Shown: piece after piece, positions 26,171-33,500 of the stretch
Position numbering within the stretch: the stretch's first letter is position 1
Layout of the letters: each line of letters starts with the position of its first letter
The notes under the pieces: model-generated
What the model was told of the DNA's origin: nothing
The model's input: the letters and a program-made list of their open reading frames with translations, nothing else
Database searches by the model: none
Assembly (NCBI RefSeq): GCF_037153985.1
Contig: NZ_JBBAYI010000001.1
Location: 372,001-436,000, forward strand
Origin: Emticicia sp037153985
Lineage (GTDB): Bacteria; Bacteroidota; Bacteroidia; Cytophagales; Spirosomataceae
Length of the DNA: 64,000 bases
Reading direction: 5' to 3'
Position numbers and translations under genes: made by a program

Positions 26171-26938
26171 TTAGTTGTCATTAAAACTTCCGAGAATCTC
26201 TTTAGTTAATTGATAATAGTCCATAGCACCATTACTTTCAGGAGAATATGAAAATATATCTTGTCCGTTAGCTTGTGCTTCAGAGATAGCAATATTATCT
26301 CTGATGGTTGTAGCAAAAAACGCGCTCCCTAATTGTTGTTTGGTAGCTTCAATAATATCGTTACTTAGTTTTTTATTAATTCTTGGGTTGTAACGGGTTG
26401 CAAATACGCCGCCAAGTTTTGTTTGAGGACTAATTAATTGCAATTCTGATGAATACATCAGAAAGTTTCTTAAACCTTCGTAGCTCAGAAACTCAGCTTG
26501 TAGTGGTACTAAGTAAATATCACAAGCAATCAGCGCAATTCTTGTCATGCCGGAAAGTGTGGGCGGGCAATCAATCATGATATAATCATAATTCTTTTTT
26601 ACTTTCTCTAGCAATAATTTCAAGTTGAACGGAAATACAGGAGAAGCCTTTATTGAATCTTCTTTTGAATTAAGCTCAGCTGCACTGGGTAGTAAATCCC
26701 CTATTGGAGTGTGAATCACAACAGTGTCAAACGGCAATTCACCACTCAGGTAATTGCCTACATGATTTTTTCCAACTTGAGTTTCCTGAACTCCAAAGCA
26801 TCGTGTAAGACTTGCCTGTCCGTCCAGGTCAATAAACAGCACACGTGCGTTTGCAAATTTCTGGAAGGCAGCACCAAGATTTTGGGTAGATGTAGTTTTA
26901 CCTACTCCCCCTTTGTTGTTTACTACACTAATAATCAT
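26171..26938 (-). CDS. parA: ParA-family partition ATPase
   Basis: A 255-residue ATPase starting MIISVVNNKGGVGKTTS, with deviant Walker A KGGVGKTT (residues about 9-16), switch I DLDGQASLT and Walker B YDYIMIDCPPTLS. It lacks an N-terminal HTH, as in short type Ib or chromosomal ParA. ATG 26938 was chosen over the longer frame from 26995 because the extra residues are hydrophobic and outside the family pattern. ParA moves or positions DNA or protein cargo over the nucleoid. No parB gene lies nearby; the RHH protein is the probable partner. Confidence 0.88.
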   Translation of the reverse strand: MIISVVNNKGGVGKTTSTQNLGAAFQKFANARVLFIDLDGQASLTRCFGVQETQVGKNHVGNYLSGELPFDTVVIHTPIGDLLPSAAELNSKEDSIKASPVFPFNLKLLLEKVKKNYDYIMIDCPPTLSGMTRIALIACDIYLVPLQAEFLSYEGLRNFLMYSSELQLISPQTKLGGVFATRYNPRINKKLSNDIIEATKQQLGSAFFATTIRDNIAISEAQANGQDIFSYSPESNGAMDYYQLTKEILGSFNDN

Positions 26939-26954
26939 TGTTATAATAAGAATA

Positions 26955-26971
26955 ATATTGTCCGGCAATAT
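26955..26971. promoter_or_regulatory. Inverted repeat in the parA leader
   Basis: ATATTG-TCCGG-CAATAT lies 16 bases upstream of the parA start, and five further TATTGT or ACAATA copies follow between 26992 and 27256. It could be an operator for the RHH protein. It is also the only GC-rich spot in the AT island edge. Confidence 0.4.
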
Positions 26972-28551
26972 AGAACAAATCAACCGTAGTAACAATACTG
27001 TAATAATATATTTTATAAATAATAATAACTTTACGATAAGTATATGCCAAATAAATAATATAATAACTAATTATTATATCTATATTGTTATATTATTTTA
27101 AACTTTAAATATATATTATATTAAAATAAACTTATTGTATATATAATAATAATTTAATTAATTAAAAATAAATGTAAGTATAAATATTATATTACAAATT
27201 TAATAAACAATATATAATATAATAACAATAATAATTTTATTATTAATACATATTGTTAAAAATATATTACTAATACTTTTATATGTATTAGTAATTTTTA
27301 AATAAATATAATAGTATTATAAAGTTTAAATACATAATATGTATTATAAGTAATTTATATAATAAAAAGTATTTATAGTTTTATAATAAAAATACTTACA
27401 TTAATAAAGATAATAATAAAATGAATTTTAATTATAATGAGTATATAAAGAATAATTAAAAATGAAAATCTTTTGAAACAGGCTTTAAGCGGTATTTTAA
27501 GGTGTAAATGGGCTACTACCCTACTTATGTGTGAAAGTGCGCTTAGACGTGTTATTTGGAGGCTTAAAATAGGTGCTATTTTTTGTGTTTTCGAGTGAAA
27601 AATATTGACTCTCGAATTGATGATTTTGGATGTGTCAGATTGGAAATCAGAAAAGCCAGTTGTAGCGTAATTTTGGAACTTTAAAATAACTCAAAATAAT
27701 GAGCTAAGAAATTATTTATGTACGAGGGCATACTGTAAAAGAGCAATTGAAATTTAGTGAAAATTAGAAATAGGTCTCTTTAGATAAAGACTAATAAGTA
27801 ATAAAACTAAATTCTGTTTAGCATGAATGAGTTCATACAACGCAAGTCATCTGCTCATTCAGTGCTATGCTGTTAATCGTTAATGATTATATTACACCAG
27901 ATAGATATAGTATTGAATGTTTTTTGAATCAACAAATATTTCAAGTAACAGCTTAGTGTGTATAATCAATAACTCTGTGATGGAATTTTAATATTATATT
28001 GAAACAATAATTTATGATTAAATAATGGCTTGTATACTGATAAGGCATTAGCAAGTTTTATCCCTTATTTAGCGAGTGTGCTTAATCATGTATTTTAAAT
28101 TTGTGTTCCATTGCTTTATAGTATTATTAAGTAAGCTCAAGTTGTAGAGGCATACATTACTTTCAATCATAGAGGCTAATATATCATTATTATTAAAAGC
28201 GTATGTCTAAAAAGTTTGTTGAATAATTATCAATGTATGAAGGCTCATAAATCTAAAGAAAGATATAGTAGCTTTTGATTCTGACTTAATCTGTAAAATT
28301 TCATTACACATTATTTGTATAATTCATTATAAATAGCAATAACATAATTATATAGAATCTAACAGTTGAATGTTAAAATCACGGCTCTACGCAACTAATA
28401 TAATTTTATGAATTTAAAAAGAAATTACCAAGTTGTTCAGTTTGTTGCACAATGGGTTTGAACGCTACTCAGGCAATTGTATTTGGAACCCAACTTAAAC
28501 AAGTCATTTAAAAACACGTTAGTTTTGGTGCCGAATGATTTCTATTAACTA

Positions 28552-28578
28552 TAAATTATTTCTTTAAATTGAAAACAG
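28552..28578 (+). repeat. 27-base direct repeat, left copy
   Basis: It matches 29472-29498 at 26 of 27 bases (TAAATTATTTCTTTAAATTG identical, then one change). The two copies enclose the XRE regulator gene and are 920 bases apart. Confidence 0.6.
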
Positions 28579-28628
28579 CCAGTTTTTGCAATGGGTGTGT
28601 TAAATATTAAATAGCCTTTGAAATATGC

Positions 28629-28693
28629 TCATCAAGGTCTGCTCCCGGAACATCCAAATTATCACCTGTCTGCTGGCTATTATAATCTGATTC
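28629..28693 (-). pseudogene. Fragment copy of the acidic protein gene
   Basis: On the minus strand these 65 bases match 20900-20964 with two substitutions and would encode ESDYNSQQTGDNLDVPGADLDE. The frame is closed upstream by a TGA five codons before the fragment and runs only to a TAA at about 28602, with no start codon. The missing N- and C-terminal parts make it a truncated duplicate or a decayed paralog. Confidence 0.7.
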
Positions 28694-28897
28694 AATTTGG
28701 GTTTGTATAAATCAAGGAGGCTAGTATACCCGAGCAATGAACGATACTCCAAAGAGGATATTTTTTTCTAATTCCAATAAGTGAAAGAGCGTACTTTGTA
28801 ATTAATTATAATTTTGGGACTCAACCGCTTTTGTAAAGTAAAAAAGAAGTTAATTTTTTCGTGGCTTCTTTGGGTTTTACTTCACCATGACATATTG

Positions 28898-29338
28898 TCA
28901 GGTATTGCTAGATTCAAAAACTTGTGTATTACCGTCTGTATAGACAACAATGATACGAGCAACATTTCCATGGCCACTATGGCTAAAATTCGGTAAAATA
29001 GTATTGCTGAGATTTTGCTGTGAAGGGCTAAGCTCAGGTATTTTTCTTTCATTCGATTCTCGTGGTGAGAAAATAGCCCTCTTTTGCGTTGTAACTGATT
29101 GATTTACAGTGTTTTGAGTTTGAATAGTTGCTTCGCTTTCTTCGTCTTCTAAAAACCAATCAAAGCCCAATTCTGGGTATCTTTTGTAAATTTTCTGTAC
29201 AATCTCCAAACTAGGCTTATTTCTGTCAGATAAAATGTGAGAAATGCTAGGGCGAGGCACTCCAATCTCATCCGCAAACTTTGTAGAGGTCAAATCCCGT
29301 TCGCTAATAAAGCGGCGTATCTTTTCATTTAATTTCAT
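28898..29338 (-). CDS. XRE-family transcriptional regulator
   Basis: A 146-residue protein with an N-terminal lambda-repressor-like HTH (KLNEKIRRFISERDL, then TKFADEIGVPRPSISHILSD split over residues about 18-37, then RNKPSLEIVQKIYKRYP). The rest is a low-complexity linker and a short C-terminal strand region (NVARIIVVYTDGNTQVFE). ATG 29338 was chosen because upstream residues are not HTH-like and the promoter/operator region would be consumed otherwise. Several TGTAAA/TTTACA motifs upstream suggest autoregulation. It stands alone; its target genes are unknown. Confidence 0.8.
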   Translation of the reverse strand: MKLNEKIRRFISERDLTSTKFADEIGVPRPSISHILSDRNKPSLEIVQKIYKRYPELGFDWFLEDEESEATIQTQNTVNQSVTTQKRAIFSPRESNERKIPELSPSQQNLSNTILPNFSHSGHGNVARIIVVYTDGNTQVFESSNT

Positions 29339-29344
29339 AAATAG

Positions 29345-29364
29345 TTTACAATTATATATGTAAA
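29345..29364. promoter_or_regulatory. Operator-like TTTACA-N8-TGTAAA site
   Basis: TTTACA at 29345 and TGTAAA at 29359 lie just before the regulator start, where a bound repressor would block transcription. Further half-sites occur at 29382, 29428, 29470 and 29490. Confidence 0.5.
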
Positions 29365-29471
29365 TAATTAAACTAAACAAATGTAAATAACTAGATATAA
29401 ATGTTAATTAACATCTGTTAATATCTTTTTACAAACATAAACAGTTTCGAAATGAAAACCAAATACTTTTG

Positions 29472-29498
29472 TAAATTATTTCTTTAAATTGTAAACAG
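29472..29498 (+). repeat. 27-base direct repeat, right copy
   Basis: This is the partner of 28552-28578 (26 of 27). The right copy contains an intact TGTAAA half-site (29490-29495) where the left copy has TGAAAA. Confidence 0.6.
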
Positions 29499-29504
29499 GC
29501 TGTC

Positions 29505-29523
29505 AATGTAAATAGTTTACATT
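29505..29523. promoter_or_regulatory. Perfect operator palindrome
   Basis: AATGTAAA-TAG-TTTACATT, 19 bases, a perfect palindrome with the same half-site as the regulator's proximal site. A likely high-affinity site for the XRE protein. Confidence 0.55.
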
Positions 29524-29720
29524 TCTTAATAGTCTGATAATCAATAATTTATATTAGATTGTGTTTATAGTTGAAAGTTTTAGTGGCTGAGCAAACAAAT
29601 TTCTTTTGGTACAGTAGAGCAGGACGTATTAAATAATAGTATAAAAAAAGGTTATCAGGAGAAAAATAACCCATATTTACTAATGTCAAGAAATATGTAT
29701 GAAAATATTTACAAAAGTTT

Positions 29721-29751
29721 TTTGTAGATTAATTCTTGTAAATTAGTTTTG
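29721..29751 (+). promoter_or_regulatory. Orphan consensus promoter
   Basis: TTTG at 29721-29724, a 19-bp spacer and TAGTTTTG at 29744-29751 match the Bacteroidota consensus, yet no protein gene follows on this strand. Confidence 0.65.
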
Positions 29752-29757
29752 CCTCAT

Positions 29758-29888
29758 ACTTACGTGCTTTCAATATAATTCATTTAAGATAAATTTTAAG
29801 TAAAGGTTTAATTTGTAGGTAGAAATGCCAACAATTTGGGATTCAATCGTCAGAAAGTCCTATCTTATTTTAGATTGGGCTTTTTTTT
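29758..29888 (+). ncRNA. Candidate small RNA of about 130 bases
   Basis: Bounded by a consensus promoter and a terminator hairpin, with no convincing reading frame between. An ATG frame at 29825 gives 25 residues (MPTIWDSIVRKSYLIL...) but crosses the terminator. I do not recognise an RNA family. Either a small RNA or a leader of a lost gene. Confidence 0.35.
29854..29888 (+). terminator. Terminator of the orphan unit
   Basis: An 11-position stem (AAGTCCTATCT with AGATTGGGCTT; one mismatch and one G-U), a 6-base loop and eight T. Confidence 0.6.
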
Positions 29889-30280
29889 ATGTCTACTACT
29901 AAAAAAATTCTATCAGCATCATATCCTTATCATGTAGGAAACTTCGTTAGTCGTGATGCCTAGTACAGTTCAATGTCTATATAATGGCTAAAGAATAAAT
30001 AATTTTAAATGGTATAAAAGATTCAATAACTATATAAAAAGAATTTAATGAAAATTAAGGCTTTGAGGGCCATTATTCTGATAATCTGATAAAACTATTG
30101 AGAATATATCAATAGGCCTTGTAGGCCTATTAAAACAGCAAATAAAGCATGTATTAAAGATATACCATACAGCAGGATTAATATTCAGGTTATTTTTAGG
30201 AGTTGTTTAGTCTCATTGTGCCAGATTGTCACAATGAAGAAGAAGAGAGGTAAAACAGTTAGATTGGGAAATAATGAGTA

Positions 30281-30325
30281 ATAAACACAATGGGCAATAG
30301 ATAATCTATTGCCCATTGTGTTTAT
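30281..30325. terminator. Long perfect hairpin after dapD
   Basis: 22-bp arms (30281-30302 and 30304-30325) separated by one base, starting 28 bases past the dapD stop. Strong secondary structure, weak U tract. Another CATTGTG/CACAATG inverted repeat lies at 30213-30237. Confidence 0.7.
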
Positions 30326-30352
30326 ATAACAATACTATAATGCTTCTTTATA

Positions 30353-31162
30353 TTATACGGATACGTTATTTTCTCTTAATGCTTCATTGAGTGAGGTTTT
30401 TAGGTCAGTGCTCGCTTTACGTTGGCCTATTATTAACGCACAAGGTACACCATAATCACCTGCTGGATATTTCTTTGGTAACATACCGGGTATCACAACT
30501 GAATTATCAGGAACATAGCCTATATATTCTTGGCCAGTATTTACATCTATTATTTTAGAGCTACTGGTTATCGTTACTCCAGCACCAAGTACGGCTCTCT
30601 TGCCAATTCTTGCACCTTCCACTACAATACATCTTGAACCAATAAATGCTCCATCTTCAATAATTACTGGAGAGGCCTGTGCAGGTTCTAAAACTCCCCC
30701 AATGCCAACACCACCACTTAAGTGTACGTCTTTTCCAATTTGTGCGCAACTGCCTACTGTGGCCCAAGTATCCACCATTGTACCAGAATCTACGTATGCT
30801 CCTATATTAACATAAGATGGCATCATAATAACTCCTTTAGCTAAAAAAGAGCCATATCTTGCCACAGCCGGAGGTACCACTCTTACACCCATGGTATCAT
30901 AGCCTTTCTTTAATTTCATTTTATCATGATATTCAAAAATTCCAACTTCCTGAATACTCATTTGTTGAAGAGGAAAATAAAGAATGATTGCCTTCTTTAC
31001 CCAATCGTTAGTAATCCAACTGCCATCTTCATTCGGACTAGCAACACGGAGGTCACCTGAATCTAATTTTTCAATAATATCTTCAATTGCTGCTTTTACT
31101 TCTGACGAATTAAGTAAAGATCGGTCTTCCCAAGCTGATTCAATAATAGTTTTTTGTTGCAT
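30353..31162 (-). CDS. dapD: Tetrahydrodipicolinate N-succinyltransferase DapD
   Basis: A 269-residue trimeric enzyme of lysine and meso-diaminopimelate synthesis that succinylates tetrahydrodipicolinate. Left-handed beta-helix hexapeptides are clear (GAYVDSGTMVDTWATVGSCA and SGGVGIGGVLEPA in parts, residues about 123-165), with a C-terminal VPCALIIGQRK. Full length for the family. Monocistronic. Confidence 0.94.
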   Translation of the reverse strand: MQQKTIIESAWEDRSLLNSSEVKAAIEDIIEKLDSGDLRVASPNEDGSWITNDWVKKAIILYFPLQQMSIQEVGIFEYHDKMKLKKGYDTMGVRVVPPAVARYGSFLAKGVIMMPSYVNIGAYVDSGTMVDTWATVGSCAQIGKDVHLSGGVGIGGVLEPAQASPVIIEDGAFIGSRCIVVEGARIGKRAVLGAGVTITSSSKIIDVNTGQEYIGYVPDNSVVIPGMLPKKYPAGDYGVPCALIIGQRKASTDLKTSLNEALRENNVSV

Positions 31163-31700
31163 TATTATATTTAGATTTTTATGTTAATTAATACTTGCTA
31201 AAACACTGATAATGAACTACTTATATTAATATTTTAAGATTATTTTAAGTATTTTAGAATTAGATTTTAATCATAATAACACAAATGTAAGACCTTTAAA
31301 TTAAAACTTCAAGTTAATACCTCCCCTACTTAACTAAAAATACCAATGGTGTATGAGTCATGCAGCAATGAAATATATTTAACCAACAATAACTCATACA
31401 AATATTAACCATTTAAATGATGCCACCTATATGTAGACAGATATTAATAATTACTAAGTTTACAGGATATTATATAACTAATAATTTTAGTCTTTTTTAC
31501 TAATATTTAGTAAGTTATTTAGTTAGTATTACTAAAATAATTAGTAATCATTTTTTGTATTATAACTAATTTGCTTACTAGAAGTGCATTAGCTTTATTA
31601 TATTAATGCTAAAATACATACCTCCTATTAGCATTATTTTATTTATTAAAAAAAACTTCTTAAATTGCAGAATCGTACCACTTAAACCAAATTATTAAAA
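31163..31700. other. Divergent promoter region of dapD and gapA
   Basis: About 540 bases of AT-rich sequence. Between 31452 and 31579 about ten ACTAA or TTAGT words occur, some as TTAGTA-type palindromes. No gene or clear consensus promoter; TAAATTGC near 31663 is only a partial -7 match. Confidence 0.45.
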
Positions 31701-32708
31701 ATGGCACAAATTAAAGTAGCTATTAATGGATTTGGCCGCATAGGCCGCCTTGCCTATCGTCAAATTTATAACATGGAAGGAATTGATGTTGTAGCAATAA
31801 ATGATTTAACGAGCCCATCAGTTCTAGCTCATTTATTGAAATATGATAGTGCTCAAGGGAGATTCGATGCTGACGTAAAATCAACTGAAAATAGTATTGT
31901 TGTTAATGGTGAAGAAATTAAAATTTACGCTCAAAGAAACCCAGCAGAAATTCCTTGGGGAACTCATGGCGTAGATGTTGTATTAGAATGTACAGGTTTC
32001 TTTACAGACAAAGATAAAGCTGCCGCGCATATTACAGCTGGAGCAAAGAGAGTAATCATTAGCGCACCGGCAACTGGTGACCTTAAAACTATTGTATTTA
32101 ACGTAAATCATCAAACCCTTGATGGAAGCGAAACCATTATCAGCTGTGCAAGTTGTACTACCAACTGTTTAGCTCCAATGGCTAAAACTTTAAATGATAA
32201 ATTTGGTATTGTACTAGGAAGTATGACAACAGTTCATGCTTATACGAACGACCAAAATACATTAGATGCTCCTCATCCTAAAGGTGATTTACGCAGAGCA
32301 AGAGCTGCGGCTGCAAACATAGTTCCGAACAGTACTGGTGCTGCAAAAGCTATTGGCTTAGTACTACCTGAGCTGAAAGGCAAACTTGATGGTGGTGCTC
32401 AACGTGTACCTACCATTACTGGCAGTTTGACAGAATTAACAACCGTTCTGTCGAAACCTGTAACAGTTCAAGAAATTAATGCAGCAATGAAAGCCGCTAG
32501 TAATGAAAGCTTCGGTTATACTGAAGACGAAATCGTAAGTAGTGATATCATCGGTATAAACTATGGTAGCTTATTTGATGCAACTCAAACTAAAGTTGTA
32601 ACAGTTGGAGACCAACAACTGGTTAAAACAGTTAGCTGGTATGATAACGAAATGAGCTATGTTAGCCAATTAGTTAGAACAGTAAAATATTTTGCTACTT
32701 TAATATAG
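31701..32708 (+). CDS. gapA: Glyceraldehyde-3-phosphate dehydrogenase
   Basis: A 335-residue glycolytic enzyme that oxidises G3P to 1,3-bisphosphoglycerate with NAD. The Rossmann start is INGFGRIGRLAYRQ, the catalytic Cys is in SCASCTTNCLAP (about residues 150-161), and Asp in IDVVAINDLT favours NAD. It is the lone rightward gene inside a leftward block and ends at a shared terminator. Confidence 0.95.
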   Translation: MAQIKVAINGFGRIGRLAYRQIYNMEGIDVVAINDLTSPSVLAHLLKYDSAQGRFDADVKSTENSIVVNGEEIKIYAQRNPAEIPWGTHGVDVVLECTGFFTDKDKAAAHITAGAKRVIISAPATGDLKTIVFNVNHQTLDGSETIISCASCTTNCLAPMAKTLNDKFGIVLGSMTTVHAYTNDQNTLDAPHPKGDLRRARAAAANIVPNSTGAAKAIGLVLPELKGKLDGGAQRVPTITGSLTELTTVLSKPVTVQEINAAMKAASNESFGYTEDEIVSSDIIGINYGSLFDATQTKVVTVGDQQLVKTVSWYDNEMSYVSQLVRTVKYFATLI

Positions 32709-32722
32709 TAATCTAATACCTA

Positions 32723-32768
32723 AAAAAGCCACATTTTGGGATAATTTATTCCAGAAATGTGGCTTTTT
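32723..32768. terminator. Bidirectional terminator gapA / trmB
   Basis: A perfect 14-bp stem (AAAAAGCCACATTT with AAATGTGGCTTTTT) and an 18-base loop between convergent genes. Confidence 0.85.
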
Positions 32769-32771
32769 AGT

Positions 32772-33428
32772 TTATAAAACCTTTGCTGCTAAGTAATTGA
32801 TTTTGAAGCCTTTTTCAACAAATAATTTCTCATAATGTGTTGTAATACCGAAGTGTTCATCGAGAAAATCAGAATTATAGAGGTCAGTAGTTTTCTTTAA
32901 TATTCTATAATTTGCCTCATCCAATGTACCTAAACTATACTCAAATAAACCACTATTATCAGTTTTAAAGAAAAAATCACCATTAGGTTTTAGAATCTTT
33001 CGGTATAAATTAAGATATTGGATGTTTGTTAATCTCTTTTTTTCTTCTTTATCTCTGGGCTGTGGGTCTGGGTGAATAAGCCAGATTTCATCAACTTCAT
33101 TTTCATCAAAAAACTCTTCCAGATAAATCATAGGTGTCCGTAAAAATGCTACATTAGTAAGTTTCATATCAATAGCTCTTTTGCTACCTCTGGCAATTCT
33201 ATCCCCTTTTATATCTATCCCTATAAAATTTTTTTCTTTAAATTGATTGGCTAAACCTACTGTGTACTCACCTTTACCACAGGCTAATTCCAATACAATA
33301 GGATTATTATTTAGAAAATATTTTTCACGCCATTGACCTTTTATTGTCGTGTAAAGTTCTTTTCCTCTCTCAATAACATTTTCTGCTTGAGCATTATGTA
33401 TAAAACGGGGTAATTTTTGTCTGGCCAC
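32772..33428 (-). CDS. trmB: tRNA (guanine(46)-N7)-methyltransferase TrmB
   Basis: A 218-residue class I methyltransferase that makes m7G46 in tRNA variable loops. It has the SAM motif LELACGKGEYTVGLA (about residues 47-61), IGIDIKGDR and the family block IWLIHPDPQPRDKEEKKRLT in parts (about 115-134). Slightly short but complete. Confidence 0.93.
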   Translation of the reverse strand: MARQKLPRFIHNAQAENVIERGKELYTTIKGQWREKYFLNNNPIVLELACGKGEYTVGLANQFKEKNFIGIDIKGDRIARGSKRAIDMKLTNVAFLRTPMIYLEEFFDENEVDEIWLIHPDPQPRDKEEKKRLTNIQYLNLYRKILKPNGDFFFKTDNSGLFEYSLGTLDEANYRILKKTTDLYNSDFLDEHFGITTHYEKLFVEKGFKINYLAAKVL

Positions 33429-33500
33429 TCTCCTATTTTTTAAAAGTTTAAATAATATAATAAATATATATAAGTATAATACTTTTTATAAATATTATAC

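Larger units (their letters stand above)
26939..28897. other. Gene-free region of about 2 kb including an AT island
   Basis: The first part, 27000-27460, is extremely AT rich: I count 27 G or C in the 360 bases from 27061 to 27420. It has an 11-bp inverted repeat (27266-27276 with 27285-27295). From about 27480 the composition returns to about 35 percent GC but no open frame is supported. This second part holds the fragment copy at 28629-28693 and one copy of a 27-base direct repeat at 28552-28578, and looks like decayed coding sequence. Confidence 0.6.
29339..30352. other. Intergenic region between XRE regulator and dapD
   Basis: About 1 kb. From left to right it has the operator cluster (29345-29523), the orphan transcription unit (29721-29888), the short palindrome 30111-30131, the inverted repeat 30213-30237 and the dapD hairpin (30281-30325). 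No protein gene is supported; a 25-codon frame at 29825 would run through the terminator. Confidence 0.5.

Noticed and set aside
27913..28600. Possible decayed replication or transposase gene
   Set aside because: I could not find any family motif in six frames by eye; only the short acidic-gene copy nearby is recognisable.
29825..29902. 25-residue frame MPTIWDSIVRKSY...
   Set aside because: It runs through the terminator hairpin and T run, so it is unlikely to be translated in full.
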